Shown piece by piece: positions 20,741 through 32,380 of a DNA stretch of 64,000 bases. Each line of letters opens with the position of its first letter. Position 1 is the first letter of the stretch. The position numbers and the translations under genes are program-made. This DNA is from Druceiella hillmani (lineage: Eukaryota; Arthropoda; Insecta; Lepidoptera; Hepialidae). The stretch lies in the NCBI GenBank assembly GCA_039881145.1, contig JAYKKI010000029.1, positions 23,992,001 to 24,056,000 on the forward strand, given 5' to 3'. The notes below the pieces were generated by a model, which did no database searches, was not told the DNA's origin, and saw only the letters and a program-made list of their open reading frames with translations.

Positions 20741-23700
20741 GTAAAAAAAGCAAAGCAGCTTTAACTTGTCACTTGAAAAGGAAGAAAACATTTAATCAGC
20801 CAGTATCAAATCTGTCTGTGAAATCTTTCTGGCACAAAGAATAATGCGTAATCAATTGATTAATACAGATAATATAAGTCCACCATACATTTTATAAAAA
20901 AAAGCAGAATATCAAAGACATTTTTATGACATAACATTTTATAATTTGAGGCGGTCATAGCTTGGTGATGTTAATTAACTAAGTTACAATAATATTCCAA
21001 CTTAAACAGTGTTGTCTATGGCCTGGTCAGGTACAGGGCATTTACTTTGATTCACGCCTCAAATGGCATGTTAAGTCGTTTAGTCTAAGTACTATCTTTG
21101 GTTGTAGTTGTAAAACCAAATCAGAGGTTTTAAAAACTCTCGAATCAGATAGGCCACTAACCTAACAACCCATCAATTTGGGTGGGTCAACCTGACTCTG
21201 AGTTCCTTAAAGTTATACCTGAAACCACTTCTGACTAGAAAGGAGCCTAGAGTCTGAAGTAGTGAAAATATATATAAGCTATAATACCTAAATGCCATGG
21301 AGGATATCTGAATGTAATGGAGGAAAAAGCAGCAATATGTTAGTTGGGACCATTAATTATATCTATACCAAAGGAGACTGGTATTTTTTATTTTCGCTTA
21401 TTCTTTATGACAACATATACCTTTCATATAAACCTCAGATTATTTTGAATTGGAAAAGTCAAATTAAAGGTTAAAACGAAAGTTAAGCGATTGGGTTTGA
21501 ACTTTAATATCACAATGACTAATAATACCGCAATGACTGATAGCACAAGTAATTTTCATTCAAAAACTCTTTTATATATATGAATTATACACACTTACTC
21601 ACAAAGTTTTAGCGTTTAAAATGGCCAGCTCTTAATTGACAGCGGAGGAATCACAAAAACTTCGTGGGGATTTGTATGAGAATGTTTTCAGTCACACAAA
21701 AATCAACAAAAAGACATTAAAGAGGATGGTAATTATTGCACAACCTCACAGAAAATACTAAAAAGATATATAGAATCAGTTGAAATAAATAGGTCAGCAG
21801 CACCTGTTAGTCCATGTACAAAATTGATGAAAGGAAATTATACAACTCCACAACAAAATTGGAAGATGAAATTACACATTTGAAATAAGAAAAAGCATTC
21901 CTATCGTAAATTTTGAGGATAACTAGATATTAAAAATGAAGTTAATGTAATATTATTATTGATACTCGAACACTATTTCTTCAATATCATTTGTAATATC
22001 ATGTAACATGACCATTAAATCTTTAACTATCCATATTACAAAATATGCCAACCCCAATTAATTATAACTATAAGGCTTTCAAACTATCAAACAATTCATA
22101 TGACTAGTATGCTTACCCAATTCAGGTAAGCCATTGTTAAAGTTATGACAGTTGTGAAGAATACTAATATGGAAAATAATAACAAATACCTACATACAAC
22201 ATATACCATAATTTTGTTTATAACTTAAACAAACAATAAAAGATAGTATTAAATATACTTTAATCAACACTTATGTTATATTTTCGGAAAGAATGTCATC
22301 AAAAACTAACTGTTTTGGGTGACATTCTTGAATGTGCCTATTCTTCAAACTATACTGTTAAGTAAGTCATATTGGGTTCGTACAAAATAGAGTAAACTTT
22401 TTAATAATAATATTAAAGAGAATTCAGTAATAATATTAAAACAATAACCAATAATAACTTCTAGAAAAAATAACTTCATCATTCAAGATAAATGTAATAA
22501 AAATGAATATTTATAAGTCAGGAAATTGTACATATCCATTTTTACGTTATTAAATTTTGTCAAGAAGTTTCATCGACATAGTTTGGGGTAAGTTACAAAT
22601 GCAGATTACAGGGAGGAGGGGGTAAGTTACAGAAGGGCAAATGAAGTGGCTCCACTTGCGCCTTTGGGTTCTAGGCAAATCCTTTTTAGTCAAATCTCAA
22701 ACAAGGCCAAAATTTGTTCAGTAAGAGGCAGTTTGGAATTGGAGGCCCCATACATATACAAAATATAAATGTAGCTAGTTACCTTACATACCTATTATCA
22801 GACAATGGACATTGAATTGTCAATAAAGCAGGTCCACAAACGGGTGCACGCCGCACGTTGTATCACAAGTGCTCTACAGCGGCTTTGGCACAAAAAAAGT
22901 AAATAATGGATCTGAACAAAAGAGAAACCATAACGTTTGTCGTAAAATGAATAAGATATCTACCAAAGAATAGCAACAATGGCAATCAATTTAAACCTTA
23001 CTGTTGTAAAACTATGTTATATCACTGACATCACAGATACATTATGGTAAAATCACATATAGCTACAAGGAGCATGTTTGCTGCTGTGATTATATTGAAT
23101 GAGAGTTCAAAATGTTATGCGGGAAATCATTTATATATTTTTTGATAATGGGATTTCTTCACCTAATGGACAAAATACTTCACGTTCCATAAAAATTCCA
23201 AACTAAACTTTCAGTTTTCAGAACATAAAATTTCAGTGAATGTAAAATTTCTAATGGAAAATCAATCTGACCAATAATTACTAGTCCACCTGATGTTTCA
23301 GAAGAAATGGCTTAACAGTTGCAGGCGTTCTGGAAACATACATCCATTTTGATTGTGCTCATTATTATTGTCATACCTCCTAAGCAGGTCGTTAAAAATA
23401 TCTGCATTTAACCTGGAAAATGTGAAGAAGTCAAAGAATTTAAAATACCATAATTTATACCAACCCTGATTTAATTTTCCCATAAGGCAAGGCTTGATTT
23501 CTTAACTCTCTAGTATATAGAAAATTCTCAGTGTACTTTTCCTTAACTCTTCTCTATGAATAATTCACTATTGTTCAATACAATAAATCTCACACAGTAT
23601 TTCGTATGCAAAATTTTGTTTGTTACTCTGTGATAAAAAAACATGTAACAGAAAAAATCATGAAAAAGATCAAGTCAAGATCAAGATTCAAGTCATTATT

Positions 23701-26700
23701 ACCCATCCATTTTCAGTCCACTTTTTTTAAGAGTGATAAATTTTGAAATTATTAGAAATGGAACAATACGGAATAAATTTATTTTTTTATTTATGATTTA
23801 CTTTATTTATGTGAAGGGGTATTATTAAACAATTATCATTGAACACTACATTCAATTTTTAACATTCCCTCCATATGTTTCTTTCCAGCAACAGTAAGTT
23901 ACATCTTTATTTTATAGAGAATCACTCCATTTAACAGCACTAGATCTAACAAACACCGACCAACATTACTTCTTTTTCACTTAAAACTGTATCTCAATCA
24001 AAGATAAAATTAAATTTAGTTTTCTTTCTTTTGAAGTCTTTTTTGAGCTCCGTTCAATTTTCTCTGAATCTCAACCAATCATGCAATACTAATATGTTGT
24101 ACTTTTAAGTCGTTTGCTACCAACATACTTACATCTTCACTGGACATAATTCTTGTTTTTTAGAAATGGCACCCATATAAAATATATCAAAGTATTTTTT
24201 GTTCAACACATGTTTTCTAAGATCACAATTGAATAATTCTGGTTGCACCTTCACCACACATTTTAAACTTGAACTAATTACAGATTGCTCAAAGAGTTTA
24301 TGCAATTGGAGATGTTTGAGCTATTGAATCATTCATATTTTTCCACCTATTAGATATAATTGCTAAGAGGGGATCGGACTAAACGATTTCAATGGAAAAA
24401 CAATTTCTTCTAATTTCATACAAGATGATAAATCTTGTGATAAGATTTCAAACACAGCAGAGAAAATATGATTTCAAAACAAGAATGTAGAATTTTTAAT
24501 CAATTATACAAAGTTATCAGAAAAGAAAAATGCAACATTATTTACATATAAGCATGAGATGAAAGATTATATAAGCACAGAAACAAAATTAGATATTAAA
24601 AGGTGTTGTGGAGCTGAAAATACATAACTTACCAAAAATTAAATCAATTGACATAATACAAAATAGCAAATAGTATTTGCTAAATACTTGGGAATTTGCA
24701 AGTGCCTCTAAACTCAGCTAAACTCAGAGTTATATCCAAAATTTTATTCTCTAGTAGATTAGCACAGTTAAGAATATTTAAGGGATATAAACGTGAAGGG
24801 ATATTTTTGGTTCGGGAAATTGTTTCACTCGAGTCAAATTTGTTGAAAATAACAGTCTGTTGAAATAACAATGAATTATACCATATAATTATAAGTATAG
24901 AATGATTTGTTGATCCTTTTCTATTGTTATATTGTTGATCCTGTTTTCTTATATTGTTGATCCTTTTCTAGATCTAATTCTAGGTACATTTTAACAAGAT
25001 ATACAGTCGAAAGACAATATGATAGAGGTGATTGTTGTTTGTTGCTTGAGCTGCGCTGCCACATCAATAATGTTCCTCCAATAATTATGACTACTGGAGT
25101 TTCACGCAACTTAACTGTAAAACTTGGTAAGAAAACAATTTAAAGGTAATAAGTAACCATATTTTATATGTAGATTAATTTTGGTCTTATATACTCATCT
25201 ACGGAAAGTATTGCTGTCAACCAAAGTTGGCAATAATAAATTAAATATATCAACCAATTGAAAATTTGAATCAAATAAATTATTCATGATTAAAAAAATT
25301 AATCTTAGTAATGATTAAATTTTTCCATCATTTAGTCACGTTAGACTAATTTTTTTCAGTCATATAGTTATGATAAATTTTTAGTCAAAGCTATAATAAG
25401 TATAGGAGTTGTACATATTAATGGCATCCTGTGATAAAAAATGTATTTCAAAATATACCTATTACCTTCGATAAATAAGCAGCTTAATAATATTTTTATT
25501 TCCTTTTTGTATCAAGTCATGATTAAGTCGAATTTTTTTATATATACTTATTTTCTAATTAACTTACTTAAAAGTTTTTAACTAAGTTTAACTTGTTTAC
25601 TTCATTGAACAATATAAAAAGAATGAATGCAAATATGTGAACACTATGCTATATAGAGATAAATTATATTTACTTCACTCAAAATATTTGAGTAAATAAA
25701 TGCTTTTTTGTTTTATTTCAAAATTCAAATTTAAATATGCCAAACTATTCAACTCATTTAATTACCATTAATTACAATTTGACAGTTCTAAATCCTAAAC
25801 CTGCAAAGTATGAAGGAAAATCAAGTGGATACTCTCGTAGAATTTATTTTTACTTTTAAACTATAGTACATAATGTTCAGTCATTTCTATTTATCATAGT
25901 ATATGATCATTGTTCAACATATGCGCAATAAATAATTTACTGAGATGCAGAGCTAAAGACATAAATGAGTGATATAGATCTTTCCAATCAAATGATATAA
26001 TCACTCTTTTGTTTTTGCTGACACATTTTACACATGTCTATAATGAAGCAATTTAATTCAAACCATTTTTGTACTGAAGTAAACATCCATAGAAGTGAGC
26101 GTCCACACAACTAATGTTAGTGTGACAAACCAAATCGATAAAACTTCAATAGATTAAAGTTGTATTTGGATGATTCTTCATAAAGACGTACTTTTAACGG
26201 CCCCGATAAAAACTCACATTTTTTTCTAAAATTTGTAATAAATAATGATTATATCTCATAATATATAACGTCTCCTTTATCACCAGTCAATTTCATTACT
26301 TAAAATAACATAGTTTTGTCATAATCTCATTTTGAAAATAGTCTCTCCCATGGGTTGTCCCTTTACTGTTCTATCAGTAAATTAATAAATTTAAATAAAT
26401 TATAAATTCATTAGAATAGTTCAACTTAGTTTTTTTTAAACTAGCATAATAATAATTTTAACTGTGTCATCAAAATTACTTAACATTTACAATTTCATAA
26501 AAAAATATTAACACAATTTTAGCCCCCCATAATTCACTTCTCAGCCCCTTGGTCACAGCCCTTGGTATTTTAAAATCTTTCAAATATTATATTTGTGTAC
26601 TTGTCGCCGCAAGTTTAAACTTAAGCATGATGTTTTAATGTAAAGTTGATAACAGGCAACGTGCGAAAGATCCATGTGCTCTCATTGAGGACAGTTCAAT

Positions 26701-26710
26701 CACGCCACTT
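20741..26710. other. About 6 kb with nothing confidently recognised
   Basis: AT-rich sequence. A minus frame at 23298-23483 (FSRLNADIFNDLLRRYDN) vaguely resembles the N-terminal part of Harbinger-type nucleases, and 24927-25109 (minus) is an unassigned frame. The motif GGGGTAAGTTACA is repeated at 22587 and 22620. None reaches a usable level of support. The stretch could be intron or intergenic. Confidence 0.35.
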
Positions 26711-26745
26711 ACAGCATATATCCTGGAAATATAAATGTAATGTGC
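26711..26745. repeat. Direct repeat, copy 1 (partner at 27509-27543)
   Basis: 35 bp, ACAGCATATATCCTGGAAAT then ATAAATGTAATGTGC, matching 27509-27543 at 32 of 35 positions in the same orientation. The pair brackets about 760 bp that contain the THAP exon and a 25-bp inverted repeat. Confidence 0.8.
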
Positions 26746-26831
26746 ATAGTTTACCATGTTTCTTTATTATTTCCTTATGATAAATATTTTTAAGATTATC
26801 TCTGTTTTCTAATGAAGAAGTCCCACCCCTG

Positions 26832-26894
26832 CCTTGGATGTTATATCTTTATTCTGCCTCATAATAGACCAGAATAAAGATATAACATCCAAGG
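26832..26894. repeat. Perfect 25-bp inverted repeat
   Basis: The arms at 26832-26856 and 26870-26894 (CCTTGGATGTTATATCTTTA then TTCTG, and its exact complement) are separated by 13 bp. A small foldback; no coding role seen. Confidence 0.9.
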
Positions 26895-27185
26895 GAGAAA
26901 TTAGAATGTAAGATCAGATGTTTGTGTTTGTGTGCTGTAGTTCCTTAATACAATAGGCATTCACCTTTCTCTATTATCATGATATAAGCGTAAGCTTTGA
27001 ATGAAATATTTAATTTTTTTCCAAATACAAATTCAAACAGCGTCGCAAACGCCCTGTTATTGGTTAAAAGTCGGATGACGTCACAGGCGAGTAAAACGCA
27101 TTCACACCAAAATTTAACGTTCTTATTCTTTTGGTTTATAGGCATCGATATCGATAATAATATTTAAAACACAAATATTACTTAC

Positions 27186-27357
27186 ATCGAAATGATCTTC
27201 ACACATAAAAACATTTAACTAAGCTATAATGCTGTTTGGATCTCTTCGGTCTAATTGCAGCCACTTTTTTCGTCTTTTAGTATTCGTTGGCACTGAAACG
27301 AACACTTTGTTTGGACTTTTTATAGACGTATTTGTACATTGTAGCACTACACACCAT
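27186..27357 (-). pseudogene. THAP-domain first exon, decayed
   Basis: Minus strand. ATGGTGTG at 27357 starts a THAP frame that needs a one-base shift, then WCVVLQCTNTSIKSPNKVF, VSVPTNTKRRKKWLQLDRRD, PNSIIA, stop, LNVFMCEDHFD. This gives the C-x4-C, the central Trp and the C-x2-H of the C2CH zinc module. It ends at a strong donor (CGAT|GTAAGT). It is clearly the same type as the remnant at 1765-2165 (NKVFLTVSTN). One frameshift and one in-frame TAG mark it as broken. THAP domains bind DNA, and this variety is frequent in insect transposons. The following exons were not found. It is bracketed by 35-bp direct repeats. Confidence 0.7.
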
Positions 27358-27508
27358 TTTAATATGAAAATAAATAATAATCCTCTTCAACGGGCAGCAC
27401 TGTTTATGTTTACATTGCGTGTGACGTTATGCTAGCCGATATTATAGAAATTGCGTTTTTAGCGCGAGTTCGAAAATTCAAACTTCAAAAATGATTTATA
27501 TAAAAAAT

Positions 27509-27543
27509 ACGGCATATATCCTGGAAACATAAATGTAGTGTGC
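27509..27543. repeat. Direct repeat, copy 2 (partner at 26711-26745)
   Basis: ACGGCATATATCCTGGAAAC then ATAAATGTAGTGTGC. Three differences from copy 1, all transitions. Confidence 0.8.
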
Positions 27544-27775
27544 TTATAATGCAAAATAGAACAATTTAAAAAATCAATTCAAATAGCCTATTGTGATATG
27601 TATCAGTATGATATATCGACTAGAATTCGATGTAACGACTGGAATTCGCAAACTGAATCAAACCGAGTTGAGGTTAAACCGAGTTAAATCAATTTATCTC
27701 TATGACGAACCCAGTTGGCAACTGCCTCGCCGATGCGCTCGGCCCATATATCGCTCGCAACAGGGCCGCGCCGCC

Positions 27776-27805
27776 CCTGTGTGCGAAGTGTGCGGCGCAC
27801 ACAGG
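27776..27805. repeat. Subterminal hairpin of hAT 1
   Basis: CCTGTGTGCG and CGCACACAGG pair perfectly (10 bp) around a 10-nt loop, 15 bp inside the left end. The right end carries CCTGTGTGCG again (reverse complement of 31763-31772), so the motif is a shared subterminal transposase-binding candidate. Confidence 0.8.
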
Positions 27806-28299
27806 AGCCAAGACAATAGGGGCGCCGCTATCAAAATTATTTTTGTTACACTTACACAACAACATATTTCTTTTTAGTGGAGTATCGATAAGTAAGTAGG
27901 TTTAATCGGCGCAACAAATGCCTCGTAAACAACAAAACATAATATTGCGTTTATTGTACAAGTGTCCCAAGATAATATTCAGTTTGTGGTTTAATTTTAC
28001 GCTTTGGGTTTTAGTTTACAATAATTACGAGCTCAGCGTTAAAATCAAAAGAGCCGCTATGAGTTTGTTTGAATGAGTTTATGAACGCAACCCGACCGAT
28101 GCGATGCCTGCGACGCAAGCGGGGTGGGGTCACGGGGATTCCCCGACAGCCCGACTTTAAGGAACGAGAGAGCCAAAACAATTGATTGAACGGTCATTCA
28201 ATCGAAAGTGTGGGCAAGGCGCGCATTATTTTTTCATAATAAGGAGAAGTTCTAGCACTAAAAACAATAAAATAGTTTGTGTGTTAACGTGTTTCCACA

Positions 28300-28511
28300 A
28301 TGAGTGATAGTAATCAAGATAAAATAAAGAAATTATCTGGTTACCACAATTTAATAAGGAAAAGAAAACAAGAAGAAGAACGTGATAAAAATACAACTAA
28401 ACTAAGTAAATATTCTACCATCCACTTCCAAAGAATCATTAGCGACAGAAACCAGCCATTTTATCGATGAAGGTGTTGTAGAATCTGATTCAAAAAACGC
28501 TTCATGTAGTG
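28300..28511 (+). pseudogene. hAT 1 transposase, exon 1
   Basis: ATG at 28300: MSDSNQDKIKKLSGYHNLIR, then a charged KRKQEEERDK stretch, LSKYS, and after a one-base deletion LPSTSKESLATETSHFIDEG to NASCS, with donor GTG|GTATGT after 28511. The low-complexity acidic/Ser start is typical of TTF-finger, ZMYM1-like hAT transposases. It ends in phase 1 and joins exon 2 (G|AT GAT GCC) to read SCSDDAAEV. The frameshift near 28418 breaks it. Confidence 0.7.
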
Positions 28512-29062
28512 GTATGTGCTTTATGTAATTTCCATACAAATAAATATAACTTTAGTCTGTTTGTGATGTCAAGATGAAAAAAACACTTTTCTTTTTTAAT
28601 TCCTGTCAGTCTTTTTCTTAATCGTCGAAACGCCTCACCGATTTTGATGTGGCGGATAGATGCCGTGACTGTTTTATTTTATACAACTAATCGCTGCCGG
28701 AAATCGTGGGTTCGATTCCCACAACGTGCTTTAAAAAATCTTTGCGTTTGTGTGTATGTAATATGTATTTATTTGCAGAAATAAGTATATTAGTAGTATT
28801 TCGAATTCAAATTTAAAAAGCTATAAATCACATTTGCACATCAGTTGTCTAGTACCCATAATTACAAGCGCTGCTTAGTTTGGGACTAAACGGCGGAGTT
28901 TAGAAATATTCATATAGTTCGAGAAATATTCATTTATTTATTTATATAATTTATGTTTATTATACATAATTATTCATAGATAGACAAATCAGTTTATTCA
29001 GACAAGTAGATTAGATACGTACGAGCAATATTATGTTTTTGTTTGTCTGTCTTTAATTTAAG
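28512..29062 (+). other. hAT 1 intron with tRNA-like (SINE) segment
   Basis: 551-bp intron (GT at 28512, AG at 29061-29062). At 28695-28727 it holds TGGGTTCGATTCCCA, a perfect RNA polymerase III box B, with ATAGATGCCGTGACTG upstream. This suggests a tRNA-derived SINE inserted in the intron; a convincing box A was not found. Confidence 0.5.
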
Positions 29063-31396
29063 ATGATGCCGCCGAAGTTACGTCCGTGCCTCTGCCTGAT
29101 ACTGCTGATACACCATTGTCACCGCCGAGGCAATTATCATCACTAATACCAACTTTTTACCAAGATGACCCTGGACTCTGGCCAGAAGTTTTAAATGCTA
29201 CTTTGATCCAGTATCTAACAGAAAATCCGATTAAACAAATTAAACAGTATAATTTTCCGCGTGACTCTTCGGGGCGAAAATTTTCCGAGTATTATTATGA
29301 AAGGCATTTAGGAAACGGTGAAAAGTATCACAGAGAGTGGCTGCTGCATTCAGTGTCCAAAATGCCGTTTACTGCTTCTGTTGCAAGCTATTTGAATCAA
29401 AACATAAAAATAAATTTTGCGAGGGAGTTAGTGATTGGCAACATCTAGCTTTGTATTGCAGCAGACATGAGAAAAGTTCTGCTCATTTCAATAATTATAA
29501 AAAATGGACAGATTTGTGTCGCGCTCTTAAAAATAAAAACACTATTGATAGTATACAACAAAAACGTTTAGAGGTTGAAAAGTAGCGCTGGTACGATGTA
29601 ATCAAAAGACTAATATATGTGGTCCAGTTTCTAAGTACACAAAATATGGCTTTTCGTGGCCAAAGCAACAAATTATACAATCGTAACAATGGTAATTTTT
29701 AAAAATGTATTGAAATGTTAGGAAAATTCGATCTTTCAATAACTGAACATATACGACGCGTAACGAATGATTCGGATTTCAAAAATATGCCGACTTATCT
29801 TGGAGATAAGATCCAAAATGAAATCATTTACATACTCGGTAACCAAATTCAACAATTTATTTTAAATTTATGTAAAATTAATAAATATTTTTCAATAATA
29901 CTGGATTGTACGTAGTATCTGACGTTTCACACGTAGAGCAAATTAGTATTATAATAAGATTTGTCAATTTTAACACAGAAACTAGAAAGTTGGAAATAAG
30001 GGAGCATTTCCTAGCCTTCTGTCCAATTATCGATACAACTGGCGCTGGATTAACGTCATTCATAATAGAAAAACTAGACAAAATTAATTTGGACATAAAC
30101 AACTTGAGGGGACAGGGCTATGATACTGGATCAAATATGCGCGGTAAAAATAATGGTCTTCTAAAAAGATTGCTGGATCTAAATCCCCGCGCTTTCTATG
30201 TACCGTGCGCTAGCCATAGTTTAAATTTGATAGTAAACGAGGCTGCTAATCTCAATCATCATACGACTGGATTTTTTAGTATTGTGCAAGAATTATATAA
30301 ATATTTTTCGTCTTCTACCAAAAGATGGGACTTATTAAAAAAATATGTCATAAATCTGACCTTAAAACCATTGCTGAAACGAGATGGTCAAGCAGAATAG
30401 ATGCTATCAAATCGCTGTTTACAAATTTACCAGAAATTTATAATGCATTATACGAAATATCAAATGGTGTATCATATGATCAGAACGCAAAATATGACGC
30501 TAAATGTCTAGCAGAAAAAATATGCTTCTTTTCATTCATTTGTTCACTAAATATATGGCATATAATATTGACAAAAGTAAATTTTGTGAGCAAAATGCTG
30601 CAGTCCATCGATGTGAATATGCAAGTTGCTTTAGATGCTTTAACGGAATTAAAGAAGTTTTTGATAAAAATTAGAACCGACGCAAATTTTGTAGAAATTG
30701 TAAATGATGCCATGAAAATTGCCGAAAAATTAGATGTCGAGGCTGAATTTGAAACTTGCAGATCCAGACCCCTAAGACGTCGTAAGACTCCAAAGAGTTT
30801 TGATTATGAACACGAAGACCACACTATAAATGATCCGAAAATAGCTTTTAAAATTAATGTATTTTTTATATATTGGATTAAGCTTTATCCTCCGTAGCCG
30901 AAAGATTTAATTTATTGAATAATCACAATGACGTGTTTGTTTTTTTTATTTAAACTAAGCGATGACCAAGAACAAAGTCAATTAAGAATTAGCTGTCATC
31001 GTTTGCAGGAAAAACTTACAGCAAATGATTCATTGGACATTAACGCCGATGATTTGTGTGAAGAAATTATATCATGTCAATCTTTTTTCAAAAAATTAAA
31101 TAATGATGTGGCGATAATTCTCGAATTTATATGTTTAAACAATTTGACAGCTGTATGCCCTAACATCACAATAGCATTACGAATTTTGCTAACTATGCCA
31201 GTTACAGTAGCAACCGCGGAAAGGTCCTTTTCTAAATTAAAACTAATAAAAAATTACCTGCGCTCAACAATGAGCCAGGAAAGATTAACAAATTTAGCAA
31301 CAATATCCAGAGGAGGCCATATTAGACCATATAGACATACACGAAACTATTAAAGATTTCGCAAAGAAAAAAGCTAGAAGAGTGGAAATAATATAA
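29063..31396 (+). pseudogene. hAT 1 transposase, exon 2 (TTF finger, DUF4371, dimerisation)
   Basis: Domains in order: LWPEVLNATLIQ and NFPRDSSGRKFS (29175-29290), then a shift to VYCFCCKLFES and CSRHEKSSAHFNNYKKW (TTF-type zinc-finger region, 29350-29510), AFRGQSNKLYN, the catalytic-type core LEIREHFLAFCPIIDTTGAG and GQGYDTGSNMRGKNNG (30110-30155), FYVPCASHSLNLIVNEA, KTIAETRWSSRIDA (30363-30400), and the hAT dimerisation domain VTVATAERSFSKLKLIKNYL (31203-31260), ending near 31396. In the family the dispersed DDE residues lie in this core. At least five shifts or stops (29337-29448, 29583, 29912, near 30340, 30895, near 31310). Confidence 0.88.
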
Positions 31397-31517
31397 TTTA
31401 AATATGTTTTTTATATTCTTACACATTTTAGACTCTTGTTGTTTTTTTAACATAGCATACGTAATAGTATTATAAGAAAAAAGTCAGTTATTTTGTTGTT
31501 AATATATAATTATACGA

Positions 31518-31584
31518 TTAGATGGAACACCATAAATAAAATATGTTAAATTTTTACATATTTTATTTATGGTGTTCCATCTAA
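31518..31584. repeat. Perfect 29-bp inverted repeat near hAT 1 3' end
   Basis: The arms 31518-31546 and 31556-31584 are exact complements around a 9-nt T-rich spacer. Each arm carries AATAAA when read towards the spacer, so polyadenylation signals exist on both strands here. Confidence 0.92.
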
Positions 31585-31801
31585 TTCGCGTTTTATTTTT
31601 CGTAATAATTGGCAAGCGAAAACGAACTGGTTTTACCTATTTAGGAAAATATTATGTAATTATATAAAACTAAAGAACGTTTATTTCGGTCAAAATTAAC
31701 CAATAAGAAATAAAAATAAATTGAAACACTAAGATTCATGAAAAAAAGAGGCGGTTCATAGGTTTCGCACACAGGCGCTATGGGGGGTCGGCGCGGTCCT
31801 G

Positions 31802-31810
31802 GCTCGCATA
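31802..31810. other. Overlapping target duplications of hAT 1 and hAT 2
   Basis: GCTCGCATA between the two elements. GCTCGCAT (31802-31809) is the right duplication of hAT 1; CTCGCATA (31803-31810) is the left duplication of hAT 2, repeated exactly at 35251-35258. The two 8-bp targets overlap by seven bases. Confidence 0.85.
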
Positions 31811-32380
31811 CAATACCGTCTTTACCATAAGGGCACACGGGACCATTGCCTAGGGCCCCCATCCTCAGAGGGCCCCGAAGGACCGACAATTTCTCTCACA
31901 TTTAATCTCAAAATATTTTGGTCGGGCGCATTATATTTTTCTCGTTGCACGAATGTCGATCATCTTCATATTTATTCGAATCAGCACATTTATATGAATA
32001 ATTTGAGTGATTCGAACACCATTATAACTTACCAGACATTTATTTGAGTTTATAATCTAGAGTCTATAATGCCTATTTTCAAGTTATTTGATTTTTTATT
32101 CAGTTATTCGATAATTTGAAAGTTTACAAAATGTAATAATATTTCTGAACGCATCCTACCTAATTGACTAAGCACACCATCTAGCGATCATCCATGCAAA
32201 CCACTCCGATGCCAAAGTCAAGCGGCCATAAATAAATGTCGACTTTATCTAAGTTGGGGGAATCCCCGGATAATGTATAAACTTTCAGTCGGGCAGAAGT
32301 AACGTGATTTAATTTCGTTTAATATAATTTGGGTAAGATTAATAGAAGTTCTGATTTGTTCGTTTAAATATTATTTCATT

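Larger units (their letters stand above)
27761..31801 (+). mobile_element. hAT transposon 1, full length, inactive
   Basis: 4041 bp. Left end CAGGGCCGCGCCGCCCC; right end (reverse complement from 31801) CAGGACCGCGCCGACCC. These are hAT-type CAGG termini with a short TIR. The flanking 8-mers are GCTCGCAA (27753-27760) and GCTCGCAT (31802-31809), a target duplication with one mismatch. Inside, in order: a subterminal hairpin, a two-exon DUF4371/hAT transposase gene on the plus strand and a 3' inverted repeat. The coding region has several frameshifts and stops. Confidence 0.88.

Noticed and set aside
23298..23483. Harbinger-type nuclease N-terminus
   Set aside because: The resemblance (RLNADIFNDLLRR) is too short, and no catalytic segment follows on that strand.
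27060..27100. CCAAT and TGACGTCA motifs as a host promoter
   Set aside because: They fall downstream of the THAP exon donor on that strand and within a likely repeat unit; nothing ties them to a transcription start.
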